Positions 32,766 to 45,099 of a stretch of DNA of 64,000 bases are shown here, piece after piece; the first letter of the stretch is position 1, and the number at the start of each line of letters is the position of its first letter. The notes beneath the pieces were generated by a model. It was not told the DNA's origin and did not search any database. It worked only from the letters and a program-made list of their open reading frames with translations. The position numbers were made by a program, and so were the translations under genes. Source of the stretch: Filobasidium wieringae (Eukaryota > Basidiomycota > Tremellomycetes > Filobasidiales > Filobasidiaceae). Location of the stretch: positions 682,001 to 746,000 of the forward strand of contig BCIV01000008.1 in assembly GCA_001600055.1 (NCBI GenBank), given 5' to 3'.

Positions 32766-35598
32766 ATGACATTGAGCTTGTTGACACGAGTACAAAGTCA
32801 TACCACAAAATTCCTGCGAAACAACGTACCGGCTACGAAGCAGAACAATATCCTATCACAGCGCACTTTAGCAACTTACAACAAAATGGCTACCAGCGCT
32901 TCTGCCAGCAACCCTAACCCAATGGTTGCTCCCGAGCCTACTATCGTCAACAAGTCCCACCATGAGTTTGAGAAGGGCTTGTTCGATAGTCTGTTGAGCA
33001 GAAGGTTCTTTTTCGCGCCAGCTTTCGAAATCTATGGAGGTAAGCAATTGATGATCAGTTACAGGCAATGTAGCAAAGTAATTTAGCAAGTGTAACTAAT
33101 TTATACATCGATAGGTGTTGCCGGTCTTTACGACTATGGTCCACCTGGATCTGCTCTGCAATCGAACATCTTGGATGTTTGGAGGAAGCACTTCATCATT
33201 GAGGAGGACATGTCCGAGCTTGACACTACGATCATGACCCTTCATGATGTCCTCAAGACCTCTGGACACGTTGACAAGTATGTCCGTCAGCTTATAGTGT
33301 TTGAGCTATGATACTTAGTGCTCCTCATGATCTAGATTCGCCGACTGGATGGTCAAGGACGTCAAGACTGGTGAAATCTTCCGTACCGACCATCTCGTTG
33401 AGGCCGTTATCGAGTCCCGTTTGAAGGGAGACCGAGAAGCTCGTGGTCAAGCTGCTCTCCCTGAGGCTGCCGAGGATGACAAGAAGAAGAAAAAGAAGAA
33501 GGTCGTCAAGTCCACTGCTGTCAAGCTCGAGGATTCTGTCGTCCAGGAGTACGAGAGCACTTTGGCTCAGGTGAGGGCTACTTCATGCGATCATATCACG
33601 ATATCTCATCCGCTGACCGAGACTCTCTTATATCTTAGATTGACAACTACACCGGTCCCCAGCTCGGTGAACTTATCAAAAAGTTCCAGATCGTCAACCC
33701 TGAGACTGGAAACGAGCTCACTGACCCTGTCGAATTCAACTTGATGTTCGAGAGTTCTATCGGACCTACCGGTCAGGTCAAGGGGTCAGTATGCTACAAT
33801 GAAATAGTGCGAATAGCGGTTCTGACCATCTATATCCGCTTACAGGTACCTCCGACCCGAGACCGCTCAGGGTCACTTTGTCAATTTCGGTCGATTGCTC
33901 GACTTCAACAACGGACGTGTTCCATTCGCCAGTGCTCAGATCGGAAAGTCCTTCCGAAATGAGATCTCTCCCAAGCAGGGATTGCTACGAGTCCGGTCAG
34001 TGTCGAACTCTGGTAGTGAGAAACGACTCAAAACGCTAAAAATGCTCATCGCACTTACAGAGAGTTCACTATGGCTGAGATCGAACACTATGTCGACCCC
34101 AAGGACAAGAGACACGCTAGGTTTAGCGAGATCAAGGACGTCAAGCTTAACTTGTTGGCCAAGGATGTTCAAGAGGGTGGAGAGACTACTTTGACAGAGA
34201 TGTCTATCGGAGACGCCGTTGCTAAGGTTAGTAGAACATTGTGGATTTATAGGGATGGTCAAGCTGATGATGTCCATGCCATTTCTTTACTGGTAGGGAA
34301 TCGTTGACAACGAGACCTTGGGATACTTCTTGGGACGAATCTTCTTGTTCTTGACCAAGATTGGTATCGACCCAACCCGTCTGAGGTGTAGGCAGCACAT
34401 GTCTAACGAGATGGCTCATTACGCTTCCGTAGGGATCTGAACAACCAGATAACACGTCTGTTCGAAAACTGAATGTATCTTTCTCTACAGGACTGTTGGG
34501 ATTTCGAGATTCAATCCTCTTACGGATGGATCGAGTGTGTTGGTTGTGCCGATCGATCGGCTTACGACTTGACTGTACACGCCAACAAGACCAAGCAGAA
34601 GCTCGTTGTCAAGGAGACCTTGGCTGAGCCTTACGTCTACGAGAAGCTCGAGCCTAGTTTCGATGCTAAGCCCTTCGGAATGAAGTTCAAGAAAGATGCC
34701 AGGAACATCCAGGCAGCTATCGTTGGATTCGAGGCTGAGGAGATGGCGAAGTTCAAGGACGCACTGGATGCTCAAGGTCAAGCTCCTGTCACCGTTGACG
34801 GTACCGAGTACACTGTGACTTCGGACTTAGTAAAGATCGAGAAAAAGACTGTTACCGAGCACGGCAAGTCCTCCCGTTCTTATCGGTTTCTAAGTGACAA
34901 CCGCAACTAACCTTTAGTGTACAGTCCGAGAATTCACCCCCAATGTCATTGAACCATCATTCGGTATTGGTCGCATCCTCTACTCGCTGCTGGAGCACAG
35001 TTACTGGGCCCGGGAGTCTGACGTCAACCGTGGAGTTAGTGACGCATAGATCTTCCACACAAGTGCAAACTCGCTGACATCAGTTGTCGCTTCTTAGGTC
35101 TTGTCCTTGCCCTCTGTGGTCGCTCCCATTAAGTGTTTGATCGTACCACTCTCCAACAACGAAGTTTTCAACCCTCTTCTTTCCGAAATCAGTAGGTCGT
35201 TTCCATGTCCCTCCAGTTCGAACGGTTCTAACCACAATACATTTAGCCAACCAATTGCGAAGAGCCGGTGTTGCCTCTCGAGTAGATGCTTCCGGTGCTA
35301 GTATCGGAAAGCGTTACGCCCGTAACGACGAGCTCGGTACCCCATACGGATTGACCATTGACTTTGCCTGTAAGGATTGCCTCTGCTAAGCCGGCTGGAG
35401 AGCATTTCTGACGTATGATTCTCTACAGCCGTTTCTAAGCGAACGCTTACCATTCGAGAGCGTGATACGACCGATCAGCTGATCGGTTCGCTTGAGGACG
35501 TTATTTCAGTCATTGCGGATCTCTGCCACGACCGAATGACCTGGAAGCAAGCTTGTGACAAGCTCGAGAGGTACAGCGGTGTCCAGGACGCCGAGTAG
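32766..35598 (+). CDS. GRS1: Glycyl-tRNA synthetase, mitochondrial and cytosolic forms from two starts
   Basis: Twelve exons: 32766-33039, 33115-33277, 33336-33570, 33639-33784, 33846-33995, 34061-34226, 34297-34428, 34491-34863, 34925-35034, 35098-35191, 35247-35369 and 35429-35598. From the first ATG the protein is 711 aa, from the second (32886) 671 aa. Residues 1-40 of the long form have six basic and no acidic residues, as in a mitochondrial presequence. The class II core shows [10 protein letters not shown] with LYDYGPPG (motif 1 area), [17 protein letters not shown] (motif 2) and [10 protein letters not shown] (motif 3), then the anticodon-binding domain ([10 protein letters not shown]). 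A Lys-rich insertion (about residues 165-185 of the long form) interrupts the catalytic domain, as in eukaryotic GlyRS. The intron at 34864-34924 starts GCAAGT. Confidence 0.96.
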
Positions 35599-35688
35599 AA
35601 CTTTCTTGTTACAAAATCATGCCTTATTACGATGGGTCTAGCTCGACTGTTACAACGTGGTTTCTCTGGCTCAGCCATCTGACTGGTA

Positions 35689-38455
35689 TTATGCTTCTAT
35701 AAGTACTCCGGAACTTCGTAAATAGTCGTAGACGGCGGCGCCGATTTCTTCCGGAATTTCAAACAATCTCCCTGCATCGTCACGATCGAATTCCCCTCCT
35801 CGTCTTGCACACTCTCTAACGATAGTGTCCTTGATCAACAGGTACGGGCGTGGTAATATCTGTAGATCACAACAGAGTGACTTTTCCTCTGGACTCAGTA
35901 ATGAGACATCGTCCGCATAGAAGAAGTGCGATGGAGCTGAAAAGACTGCTTAGCTTTGCTTGGTCTCGATACGGGCATAGTGAGAACAGACTTACGACCG
36001 GGATAAGTCATCTTTGGCACTTTTTCTTGTCCATACCCTTTACGCTGAAGAATAGCATCGCTTGATGTGATGGGTTCTCTAGGAGCTGGCGATTGATGCG
36101 TCGCTCTAAAGCCATTTGCCTGTAGGGATATCGAACGGTCAGCCTGTGAGGGTTTCGTAGAGCATGATCTACGAACTCGATCGTATTTCAGCTTGTCGAA
36201 CCTCATCGCATCCGATATAGTAGTAATACCGTTCCTCCTGTAGTCCTGCAGCTCAGCGATCCGCTTTCGCAGCGTTTGCTCGTCTGAAAGGAACGTTCGA
36301 TGAGCTCAGGGTTTAGTATCACAGGCATATATGCAGACTTACAAATCAATCCGTCGACGAAGACTTCGAAATCTTCAGCTGTTTGCACTTTAGCAAACAC
36401 CTTGTATCGGTTGATAAGGCTCGACTCTTCCTTTCCACGCTTCTTTTCTATAGCCGTGAGCTACGAAGAGGATCAAGCCATGAGTTCAAGCTACGGAATA
36501 GGTCGACATGAAAAGATCTGCTCACCCTCTTGTAATCCATCAGACCTCGATCAAAGATGAAATCCTTGACTTGTTGACGTATCGATAGTCGATCGTAATA
36601 TATCTCCAGGACCGTCAACTTCAGATTCATATCCTCCGGATCTTCCATCTCCAAATTAGGCGGTGGGACCTTTTCCTCGTCATCATCTTCCTTGTCTTTA
36701 TTATTCTCGCTGTCCTTCCGTTTGAGTTTTCCTTCCCGTTCCGATTCCTCTACCACTTGGGCCAGCGGTTTATCCTCCTCGTCATCTTCATCGACATCCA
36801 TTATGTCCGGCTTGACGTCTTCCTCGCCCTCTCCGTCGTCAGCTCCCGGTGCAGTCGGCTTTTTCGAACTAGCTCCCTTTCCTCCGGATTTGCCCGCCGA
36901 GCTGGATCCTCCTACAGTCTTCGTGCTCTGTTGCTTCGGTCGTTCCCCGTCCTCTTCTTCATTACCGATCCCATCCCTTCCTCCGGCAGGTACGGATCCT
37001 TCTGCCATCTCGTCCCCTCCGAAATCATAGACGAGCCCGAAATCCATATCCTTGATGACCACTTCCGCTTCATTCTCAACTTCGTGATCGAATTCTAGAC
37101 GACCGGGCATGAACCCTGCGACTTCATGGTTTTGAGGTGCAGACGCTTTCGTCTCGATCGCAGCGGCCGGCAAGGCTATCGATCAGAAATTCGTCAACTT
37201 CCTGTCGCAGTCGAACTGGAAAACTTGTGGGACACGTACGAGCAGGTTTCCTCATCTCTTCTATCCGTCTCTTTTTTCTCCCCTGAAATTCTTCCTGACT
37301 GATCTCAAACCTAGCTTTCATCCTCTGCCCATCCGAATACGACCACATCAACACCCCATGTCCAACACACCCGAACATATCCTCCTACATTACTTACGGG
37401 CATGGGACAATTCCACCCTTCGCCAACCCCTAATCCACCCCACCACCCTTGTCTGCGCTTCTTACTGTTCACCCCGCTCTTTGCTACCTTCCCAAACCCC
37501 CCGATTCCTCCCATAGAACGGATCCGATCGGCCGACGTGCATAAGCCAGGGTGAGCTTTTTCCCCTAGGTGATCTGTGAATGGGTCTGATTCGATTGAGA
37601 CTGATAAAGAGGAGGAGGAAGGGTCCAGATGGATCCCGTTTGTTTTGTTCGTCGATTCGTTGGAATGAGGATGTGAAGGTGGGTGATGATGATGATGATG
37701 ATGATCCTTCCGAGCCGTATTTCTCTCGACCAGGTAAGTCTCCGTATAGTGCCTCTCGCAATCTTCCTTTAATCTCGTCCCCACATAATCAGCTACTTCT
37801 GCCCAGTTACCTAGACCATAGGTCTGAAGACCTGAGATAAGGAGTAGTTCTCTGAGGAGATTACGAAGGAGGTTCAAGATCAGATTGGAGGCTGAGACGA
37901 GGGATATGAACTCACTCATCCGCTCCCCAATCTTCCGCAAAGATGGGTCGAGAGTGCGTTTCCTGCAATTCAAGATTCCTAATCAACATCCCATACCTCC
38001 CCTTCACTTGAAAACAACGAGACTCACGACAACCCGATAATCGTGCCAAGCTTTATGTGACCCCAACTCTTGCCCTTCAGAGAAACAATTCGGACAGAGG
38101 TCTACTTCTTCGCAGCCTGGGGCTGCACATTTTATTCGGACTGTGTGGGTTATATCGATTGAGCCTGATTTGTGGAAGATTGATATGAGTGGTGAGTCCA
38201 AAAGTACAGACATATGGGAAGAGGGTGGACCTACAGGAATCACAGGTGTATTTGATACCTGATGAAGATCGAGGAGGACGTTGATTAAGATAGGCTAATA
38301 TAGCTGATTAGTGAGGTTAGCTTACCAGGTTCCGTAGCAGCTAGAAGGAGACAGTTTCACTCAGTATCATAGTCGTTTGCTACAGACTATGGTAGATACT
38401 TACCACTACCTTCAACTCCGGTATCCGCCTTGACCCTTCGTTTCGTCACGGTCAT
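35689..38455 (-). CDS. ADA2: ADA2, adaptor subunit of the SAGA/ADA histone acetyltransferase
   Basis: Minus strand, start 38455, stop 35691-35689, about ten exons. The domains come in the ADA2 order. A ZZ zinc finger has CDSC, CAAPGC and CPNCF cysteines and the following HKAWHDY histidines. A SANT/Myb domain begins EDWGADEELLLISG and contains [13 protein letters not shown]. The ADA2 block [21 protein letters not shown] is followed by [13 protein letters not shown] long acidic, Lys-rich insertion comes next, then [15 protein letters not shown], and finally a C-terminal SWIRM domain ([20 protein letters not shown]). ADA2 activates Gcn5 and links it to activators in the nucleus. A 15-nt exon (38340-38326) is needed near the N-terminus. 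About 105 residues with a run of seven His lie between SANT and the EEFQ block, a much longer linker than usual. Confidence 0.93.
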
Positions 38456-38804
38456 TTCTCAACCAAGAGTACGACCGCTTGTAGACTGAAGCAGGGGAAG
38501 GAGAGAGGTACGACGGCTTCCTCTTTACTAGATGTACACCATGGATACACTGTAGGTGGTGTGTGAGTGAAGGATGAGGGTGATTGAACGAGTTGAATAG
38601 AAGAATGGAACGGGGTATTGTGCACTGTTTCCGGGGAAAGATACAGGTGATAACGCATAAACATAAACTGTGCTATGCGATTTGTTCATTTAGATCGCGA
38701 CGCGGTTGTTGACAGAGTCGAATGTCAGAAATCGTAATGTTCACTAGAAATCACTGATTACCAGCTGTCACTACTAGTCACCATAGCTACTACTCACTGT
38801 CGAA
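38456..38804. promoter_or_regulatory. Divergent ADA2 / PSF3 promoter region
   Basis: Only 349 nt separate the two start codons, which face away from each other. Both promoters must fit here. No clear TATA box was seen. Confidence 0.45.
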
Positions 38805-39813
38805 ATGGAGGAGGACTACTACTCCCTCAATTCCATCTTAGCAGACACCCATGTACGGGAACAGCGTGGACCAGCTCCCGAAACCCAAAGAGCTAATTTA
38901 CTCCGTTCCATCACCAGAAATTAACATGCACATTCAACCTTGACGTCAAAGGGCTGGGATACTTGGAAGGTGGCAGCGAACCTGATGTGAGATCCTATAT
39001 CAATCTTGGTATCTTGGCCAAGAGACTTATCCGGCGATATACTACCGACGCAGATCAAGCAACACGCAAAAGCAGAACTACCCTTCTGGCTAGCACATAC
39101 CCTAAGTGCCAAGTAAATCCGCTTCCCCCCTACTCTTCAGCACATGCTCGCAAATCTTACCGACAAACTTATCACAGCGAATTCACGTCATTCCCTATCC
39201 CTCCACCATACTCGCACCGAGTTCGATCAGCTTTGAACGCTTCAGCTCATTCGGTCAGGCTATCGAGCCTGGTTGGAACGAATGGGTGGTGGTACGCTTG
39301 GGGAAGACGAATAGCACACATGTAAGCCGTTTTAGTTCGTACAACCGTTGTGACGAGCTGATCGCGATCAAACTGTACCCACGTCAGTCTGGATGATTCT
39401 CAACGAAAAGAACTCCTCGGTACATTACTCAAAGTAAGTTCTCGTGCTCCTCCGCTTCTCCCTTTCCCCTAACTGTCGCCTGACCCTCCTCTTCTTTCTT
39501 GCAGGCATTCTCACAGAGACTCCCTCTCTTACAAGACTTGGCAGCACATTACGGTTCCTCCTCCTCCTCGTTCGGTGCATCATCAGGCGATATGGGTGGA
39601 GGTCTGGCTGTTTCCGGGGAGACTTTCAAGGAAGGGATGGACGCGGAGGAACGAGAGCGTAAGTCATTTCTCCGTCCTTCGAACACGCGGGAGTATAGAT
39701 AGTGATTGACGTTTCGGATTGGGATGGGAATAGTATTCTTACTCGGGCAAGAAGGAGGAAGAGGGTTGAAGGTTTGGTACGATACCCCAACGGGGAAGAC
39801 TAGACGGTATTGA
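38805..39813 (+). CDS. PSF3: GINS complex subunit Psf3 (DNA replication)
   Basis: Seven exons give 199 aa: 38805-38852, 38918-38986, 39054-39112, 39178-39321, 39388-39433, 39505-39658 and 39734-39813. The start MEEDYYSLNSILADTHKL and the following VKGLGYLEG are the Psf3 N-terminal signature. KAELPFWLAHTL and YSHRVRSALNASA with WWYAWGRRI are the conserved middle. GINS joins Cdc45 and Mcm2-7 in the replicative helicase. Length matches the family (about 200 aa). A Ser/Gly-rich loop near residue 140 is the only extra sequence. The gene is divergent from ADA2. Confidence 0.94.
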
Positions 39814-40445
39814 ATCACTTGTTGTCTCGCGAGTATGAGTGTGAAGAGTAGAGGAGAGCGTCGGTTGGTTCCACTAATATGTATAAATTATTGGTTGTAT
39901 TACTGTATCGAAAGTATACTGCATGAATTCGGCTAGTAGATCCGAACATCGAGATTACAATCTTGTGTGCTTCCATCGGATGTCGATTGGGTCGATTAGG
40001 TCTAATCGCTGAGTTCGGTGATGATCCCTCACGTTTATTACGATCTACTATGACTGCCAGATCCCCTATATTGGCAAGGCCTGTGACCTAAGCCCAGGAA
40101 AGGGCAAACCGGAACAGAAGCGGCCTGGAAGGAATCTGCTCCTGGTTCAGTTGGGAAGAGGCAAACGAGATGCCTCTGGTTCGGCTTCCCTAAGTGCCAA
40201 AAGCCTCACCCAAAGCGCCAGCGATCACTGGTGGTAGAGGGAGAGAAAGACAAGCGTATGTGTAAAGCTCCTTTCCTTTCAGGTCCGATGTCTGACTGGG
40301 AACCTGTCCGGCAAGAGGTAAGCATGGCTGACAGCAAGCTTTACGTTGCTTGGGATGTTAGCTTCCACAAGCGCAACTTGTCGGTATCACCACAAAATCG
40401 ACACTACACAAGGGGAAGGTTGATCTGTGCAACATATCACAACAC

Positions 40446-40739
40446 ATGTACGGTCTTGAAACTATGACCAAGTCCTTCAGGGAAAAAATAGCTGATCATT
40501 GTATCGAGCTATCCCGCAAGTACGGTCTCTCACAACAACAACTGATTCGCCTGACGTTCTTGACCGGTGACATTCAAGTTCTTCTAGAATCGATTTTAAA
40601 AGGAGAGCATCACAAGTCTCGGGAGGTCTTGATCCAATTAGCTTCCTTGGTAGTATTGTTCTATTACTCTGCTGGCCAACCTGGATGTTTCCTCACTACA
40701 AACTACAAAGACATGTTCCCATGGAATCCGCCAGGTTAA
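40446..40739 (+). pseudogene. Fragment resembling a DUF3435-type (tyrosine recombinase-like) protein
   Basis: This 97-codon open frame contains a Leu-rich helix pair (FLTGDIQVLLESI, then REVLIQLASLVVLFYYSAGQPG). It resembles the segment of fungal DUF3435 and Crypton-like recombinase proteins in which a W/LxxD helix is followed by a helix ending in a [ST]GxRPG-type turn. The Arg of that turn is Gln here. No catalytic Arg-His-Arg-Tyr set can be found in the flanks. The frame upstream (40231-40467) is Lys/Arg/Cys-rich but unrelated to a known family. I infer a decayed element. It could instead be a chance frame or a small lineage-specific gene. Confidence 0.3.
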
Positions 40740-40987
40740 ATTCCGCAGAAAGCTCGATGATACGCACGGAGTGTCTAGAGACCTGCCACCTCTCGTTCAT
40801 CTACTACTAAGACGTCTAGGAGTTCTGTATTCGTATGTTGTAGCAGGCAGATTGCCTTCAGATTTGCATCAATGAGATTGTCCAGCTTATCAGTGTAGTC
40901 GTTTGTCAGTCCATTCGATGTCGAGATCCAGCGGATACGATGTATCATCATGTCGCGGACAGATCGCAAGAGAGTTAGACTATGCGA

Positions 40988-41052
40988 GAGAGATAAATTT
41001 GGAATGTGCAAAAGAGATGAAGTTGGAGTATGCAAGAGAGGTGAAGTTATAG
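40988..41052. repeat. Short imperfect tandem repeat (about 24-26 bp units)
   Basis: Units of the type GAGATGAAGTTGGAGTATGC recur two to three times with substitutions. No function is suggested. Confidence 0.5.
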
Positions 41053-41357
41053 TGAGGTCGTACAGTCAGGACCTGATTATTAAAACCGATGCAGAACGAT
41101 TTTCATATGATACAAGACGCTCTGCTCATCGAGCGAGCCGCATGGCGAATGACGAATGATCAATCCGATGTGACAAATTATAAAAGCTCCGAGAGCGACA
41201 ATAGCCGGGTGTGACTGTGTGCGTGTGGTGCGGGTTTGCGGGGTGTGTGTCTGTACGTGCGAGTGCGAAGGTTGCGGTGCCATGATACCGCGAGAAGAAG
41301 TCCAACCTCTTTCTTCCTTCTGTGAAAAGCCGACTCTTGCTTCTTTATTCCTCCTGC

Positions 41358-44205
41358 TCATCTCAATTTACCGTCGAGGTCAGTCCTGACCTCTAACACT
41401 GGCCGATCCTTATTGCCCTTCCCGGAGATCTTCCTATCCCTTGGCAAGTAATGCCCACCGTCAGTCGGACTGAGAGGCTTTAAACCGGACATCCCCCCAA
41501 TATCTGCTCCAGAAGCCGAGCGCGAGCTATAAGCTGATGAAGCATTCGAGTGCGGAGGGGGAGCATGGTTGTAACCACCCGCCAACGATGCTAGGCTCTG
41601 AGTCGATGCGTATGCAGAGAGACTGTTGGGGGTGGCCAATGCGCTGAGAAAAGGCGTAGACGGTCTAGACAATCCGTTGGGATATGATGGCGTCGGTGCT
41701 CGACTGATGCTTTGACCGAGACCGAGAAGGGAGACCATGGAAGACGTCCTCGATGGTTTGGCTGGTTCTCCGATGATTGGTGCGTTTGCGGGTATAGGAC
41801 TTCCAGGTACTGCCACAGCCGTACGACTCTTCATCATTGTCGGGCTCACTCTCCCTCCCGTAGCTTCCGAGATCTTATTGGCAAGACCCGCCACTAGAGG
41901 ATTTGGTTTCGTATTCGCAGGCTGATTGTACATGAAGGTTGCTGACAAGACGATCGAGCTTCCCATGACGAAGGAAGGAGTGACGTGGTAGTTGAAGAGG
42001 AAGACGGAAGCCCCAAAGGACAATATGATACTGAGGGAGGTAGCGAATCCTTTGAGAATGTTGTCAGAGTATTTGATGACGAGCGCAGTGACCAGTCCAC
42101 CGAAAACCTGGGTCAAGACCGTTCCCCAAGCCCAAGCGCTGAAGTTCCTGAAAGGCTCCAAGAACAAACCGGACAGTCCTCCACTGGCGTTCCCGCTCGA
42201 TCCGAAAAGGATGGGCAAGAAGGCAGGAACAAGGGAGAACAAGGACAACTGGACGTTTCTGATCCACAAGTCGGCCTTTGATCCTTTGAGGACCATTTCA
42301 AAGTAAACTCCAGCCAACCCGGAGGTCATGCAAGCTGCGCATACGGCCAAGAACCCACGTAGAGGGTACATCTCATGGACGGTCGCAGCTATCACAGACT
42401 TGGCAGCAGCCTCGAGCTCGCTCCTCTTTTCCCCTGCGCTGATGACCGCTTCGACTACCGCTGCGGTAGTCGACCCGGCCTGAGCATGACCTGCTGCTCC
42501 GCTCTGAATCTGAACGATTCCCACTCCCGCAGCTAGCAAGAGCAACGCCAACCATTTACTAGTCGACAATCTCTTCCCGAGCATGAGCACGCTGAAGAAA
42601 GCCGTAGTAAGGATCTTCATCTGGTAAGTGACTTGAAAAGTCGCAACGTCCAAGTTGGAAGCGGCAGTGTACTGCAGATTGTTCTGGATCACGTAGAGGA
42701 TAGCGGGGATGGAGAGTTTCCAACAATCAGACGAGAAGATCTCTCGTCCGAGTCTCCTCCATCTGTCCGGTTTGAAGTAAGCCTTGATGAAGAGCAAGAT
42801 CTTGGTAGAGGTCGTGTTCCTCATCATCGAGACCGAATCGTTCTCCCCGACCGAGGATCGTGTAGTGATCCTGCTTTTTACCACCGGACTTCTCAAATGC
42901 ATTTCTTCCCTGGTCATCTCGTTATCGACCCTCTTCAGAGCGGTCAACAGACTGATAGATCCTTTGAGGAGCTCGTTGAGCATGACAGCAGATGCGGCAG
43001 AATAAGATCGTGCTGGTGACGTGGATATCCGGGAGTAATGCATGATGATTGTCAGGAAAGCGTTTTGTAAGGCTAGCGTCATCAGTCTATGCACGATTCG
43101 AGCGTTTAAAGTTAGATCAGAACCCCTCTTTCTCCTCGCATCTGCCTAAAAGAAGAAGAAGACTCACGATATCCACTTGATATCGATTCCCATGATCCTG
43201 ATCGGTCCCTGACCTGCACCCTGATTCCCATCCTGCCCGATAACCTTCAATCCGTCATCCCTATCGAATTTCCTCCCCTCCGCCAAAGGCTCCACAAACC
43301 TCTGCTCGAACCCCCTCTGCAACCCTATCGGCGTCTCTCCACTAGAACTTCGTCCGGAGGAAGAAGAGGGTTCGTAATCTTCCTTGAGTATAGGAAAACC
43401 AGGTGGATTATAGGGCAAGGTTTTGTGTTGATGCTGATGATGCGAGTTGTTCAGATAAGGGGAGGATTGATTGAGAGAAGATGATGAGAAATTGGAGGGG
43501 AATGTTTTATTGGTGATGACCGGTGGACATGCTGAATAGTGAGCCGTGCTCGTTCCGAACGAGAGATCCTTGTCCCTCGTCCCGTTACTGGAAGGAGTAG
43601 CGAGGGGGCTATTGGTCAATGAGGATCCTAACGTTTGTTGTTGTCCCTGTTGTTGTTGCTGTCCTCCTCCGACCACCGCACCTAAAAGTCCTGCACCGCC
43701 AGACGAACCTGTAGAGGAATAGTCGTACCCGTTGGAATGAGAGTTTGATCTTGTATGAAGAGTGCTGATGGACGAGGAAGAGGAGGAATGGTGATCGAAC
43801 ACTGGATGATGGGAGAAGGAGTTTCTTATGGGGGAAGAGGGGGAGGATACTCTAGGTTGCGAGGAGTGAACCAGTCAGGGATACCTCCGATAGCAGGACC
43901 TGATTCACTCACTTGGATAACCGTCTTTTCGGTTTGGTCAATGGGACCGACATTTCTAAATATCGTTTTTGATTCGCCGTATTTGTCGTGGTATTTCCTG
44001 CAGCCACAACAGTACTTCTCAACCTCGAATCGATCTGTTGATGATCGAGCGGTGTCGAAAGTGGATCAGAAGAGTGTGAAGAACCTGTAGATGTTGTTGT
44101 GGAAGATGATAATGATCTCGATGGTGTCGTTGCCGATAGTGGGGATGTAAAGTACGATGTTGGCGAGTGTGATAGTTCAGACTGTGAGATGGGAGAGAGT
44201 ATCAT
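41358..44205 (-). CDS. UDP-galactose transporter-like nucleotide-sugar transporter
   Basis: Three exons join in frame: 44205-43913, 43824-43168 and 43086-41358 (892 aa). The membrane core begins at about residue 310 (MGIDIKWISLMTLALQNAF) and has the nucleotide-sugar transporter signatures: SAVMLNELLKGSISL, PAILYVIQNNLQYTAASNLD with VTYQMKILTTAFFSVLML, FEMVLKG, and the last helices with KYSDNILKGFATSLSI. This matches SLC35A/Gms1-type Golgi carriers that swap UDP-galactose for UMP to feed glycan and capsule synthesis. About 310 Ser/Thr/Asn/Gln-rich residues precede the core and about 160 disordered residues follow it, so the protein is more than twice the usual length. Start could instead be the ATG of MGIDIK near 43194; the long open frame and matching splice upstream favour the longer form. 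Confidence 0.82.
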
Positions 44206-45099
44206 GTGGTATACGATTAAGCCAACCGAGACGTGAGAGGAAAGAGTGAGGGAGTGTAGAGGGAGAGGATGAAGAGAGTATCACTGCTGGGTAGAACTAG
44301 ATGGATGATGGTTGCGAGGTGACGGTGGTTGAAAGGGTCTGGGTAGGATTTTAGGTTGATGGGATGATGCGTTCCGTACAAGTTTACGTTGTCCAAATGG
44401 GCGCGTATACCCTCGAGTTGTACTCATTTCGGACCGTTCATTCCACATACCGCCATACGAAATGGCTACAACGCTTGCCCTCACAGTGAACCCACCTAGC
44501 CTGTCTACCTGCTACCTGTACCCGCACTTGTCCAGCTCGCATCCTGCCATATGCTGAAGGTCCCTTGTATCATATTCCTCTTCGCTCTGTCGTCCGTCCG
44601 TCCGAATTCGCGCGGGGCGAATGGAAACGCATCAAAACACTTGATCAAATGGGCGTAAACCCATGTTCGCTCGCTCCATCGATCAGATCAGGCAATTCCA
44701 GATCATCAGCTGGATTCCTTCTTTTCCCATACCCAACTGCCACCTGATCAGGACCTCCTCTGCGCCCTTCTGCCCAGCCAAGATCCGCTGCCTGCTCGAC
44801 CTTTGACCACGTTTCGTCCCATACGGGCATATTTTTCGCATCAAAACCCTGGCGCACCTGAACCTCGGATCCTTTTCATTTTACGTCACCTCATGCGAAC
44901 TGGCCACGCTAGCCTTCCTCCACATTTTCAGTGGCGCCTCATACCGCAGCAGGTCCTGGGATGGTCACGTGACGGACGAGAAATGGAATATACACACAAC
45001 AGGAAGCTATCGTAGTAACAAAGCACCGTCACCCAAAGAATATGGTAGATATAGGAAATCGAGTGGAAAACGAGCATCCAAGCAGGATCACACGCCACA
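44206..45099. other. Intergenic region, no gene seen
   Basis: These 894 nt lie between the start of the transporter gene and the stop of NOP7, both on the minus strand. They should hold the transporter promoter and the NOP7 3' UTR. No supported gene was found on either strand. Confidence 0.45.

Larger units (their letters stand above)
39814..41357. other. Intergenic region with a possible mobile-element remnant
   Basis: This 1.5-kb region lies between the ends of PSF3 and the UDP-galactose transporter-like gene. It contains a stretch resembling a recombinase (listed separately) and a short imperfect repeat. About 41205-41280 is GT-rich simple sequence. No intact gene was recognised. Confidence 0.45.
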
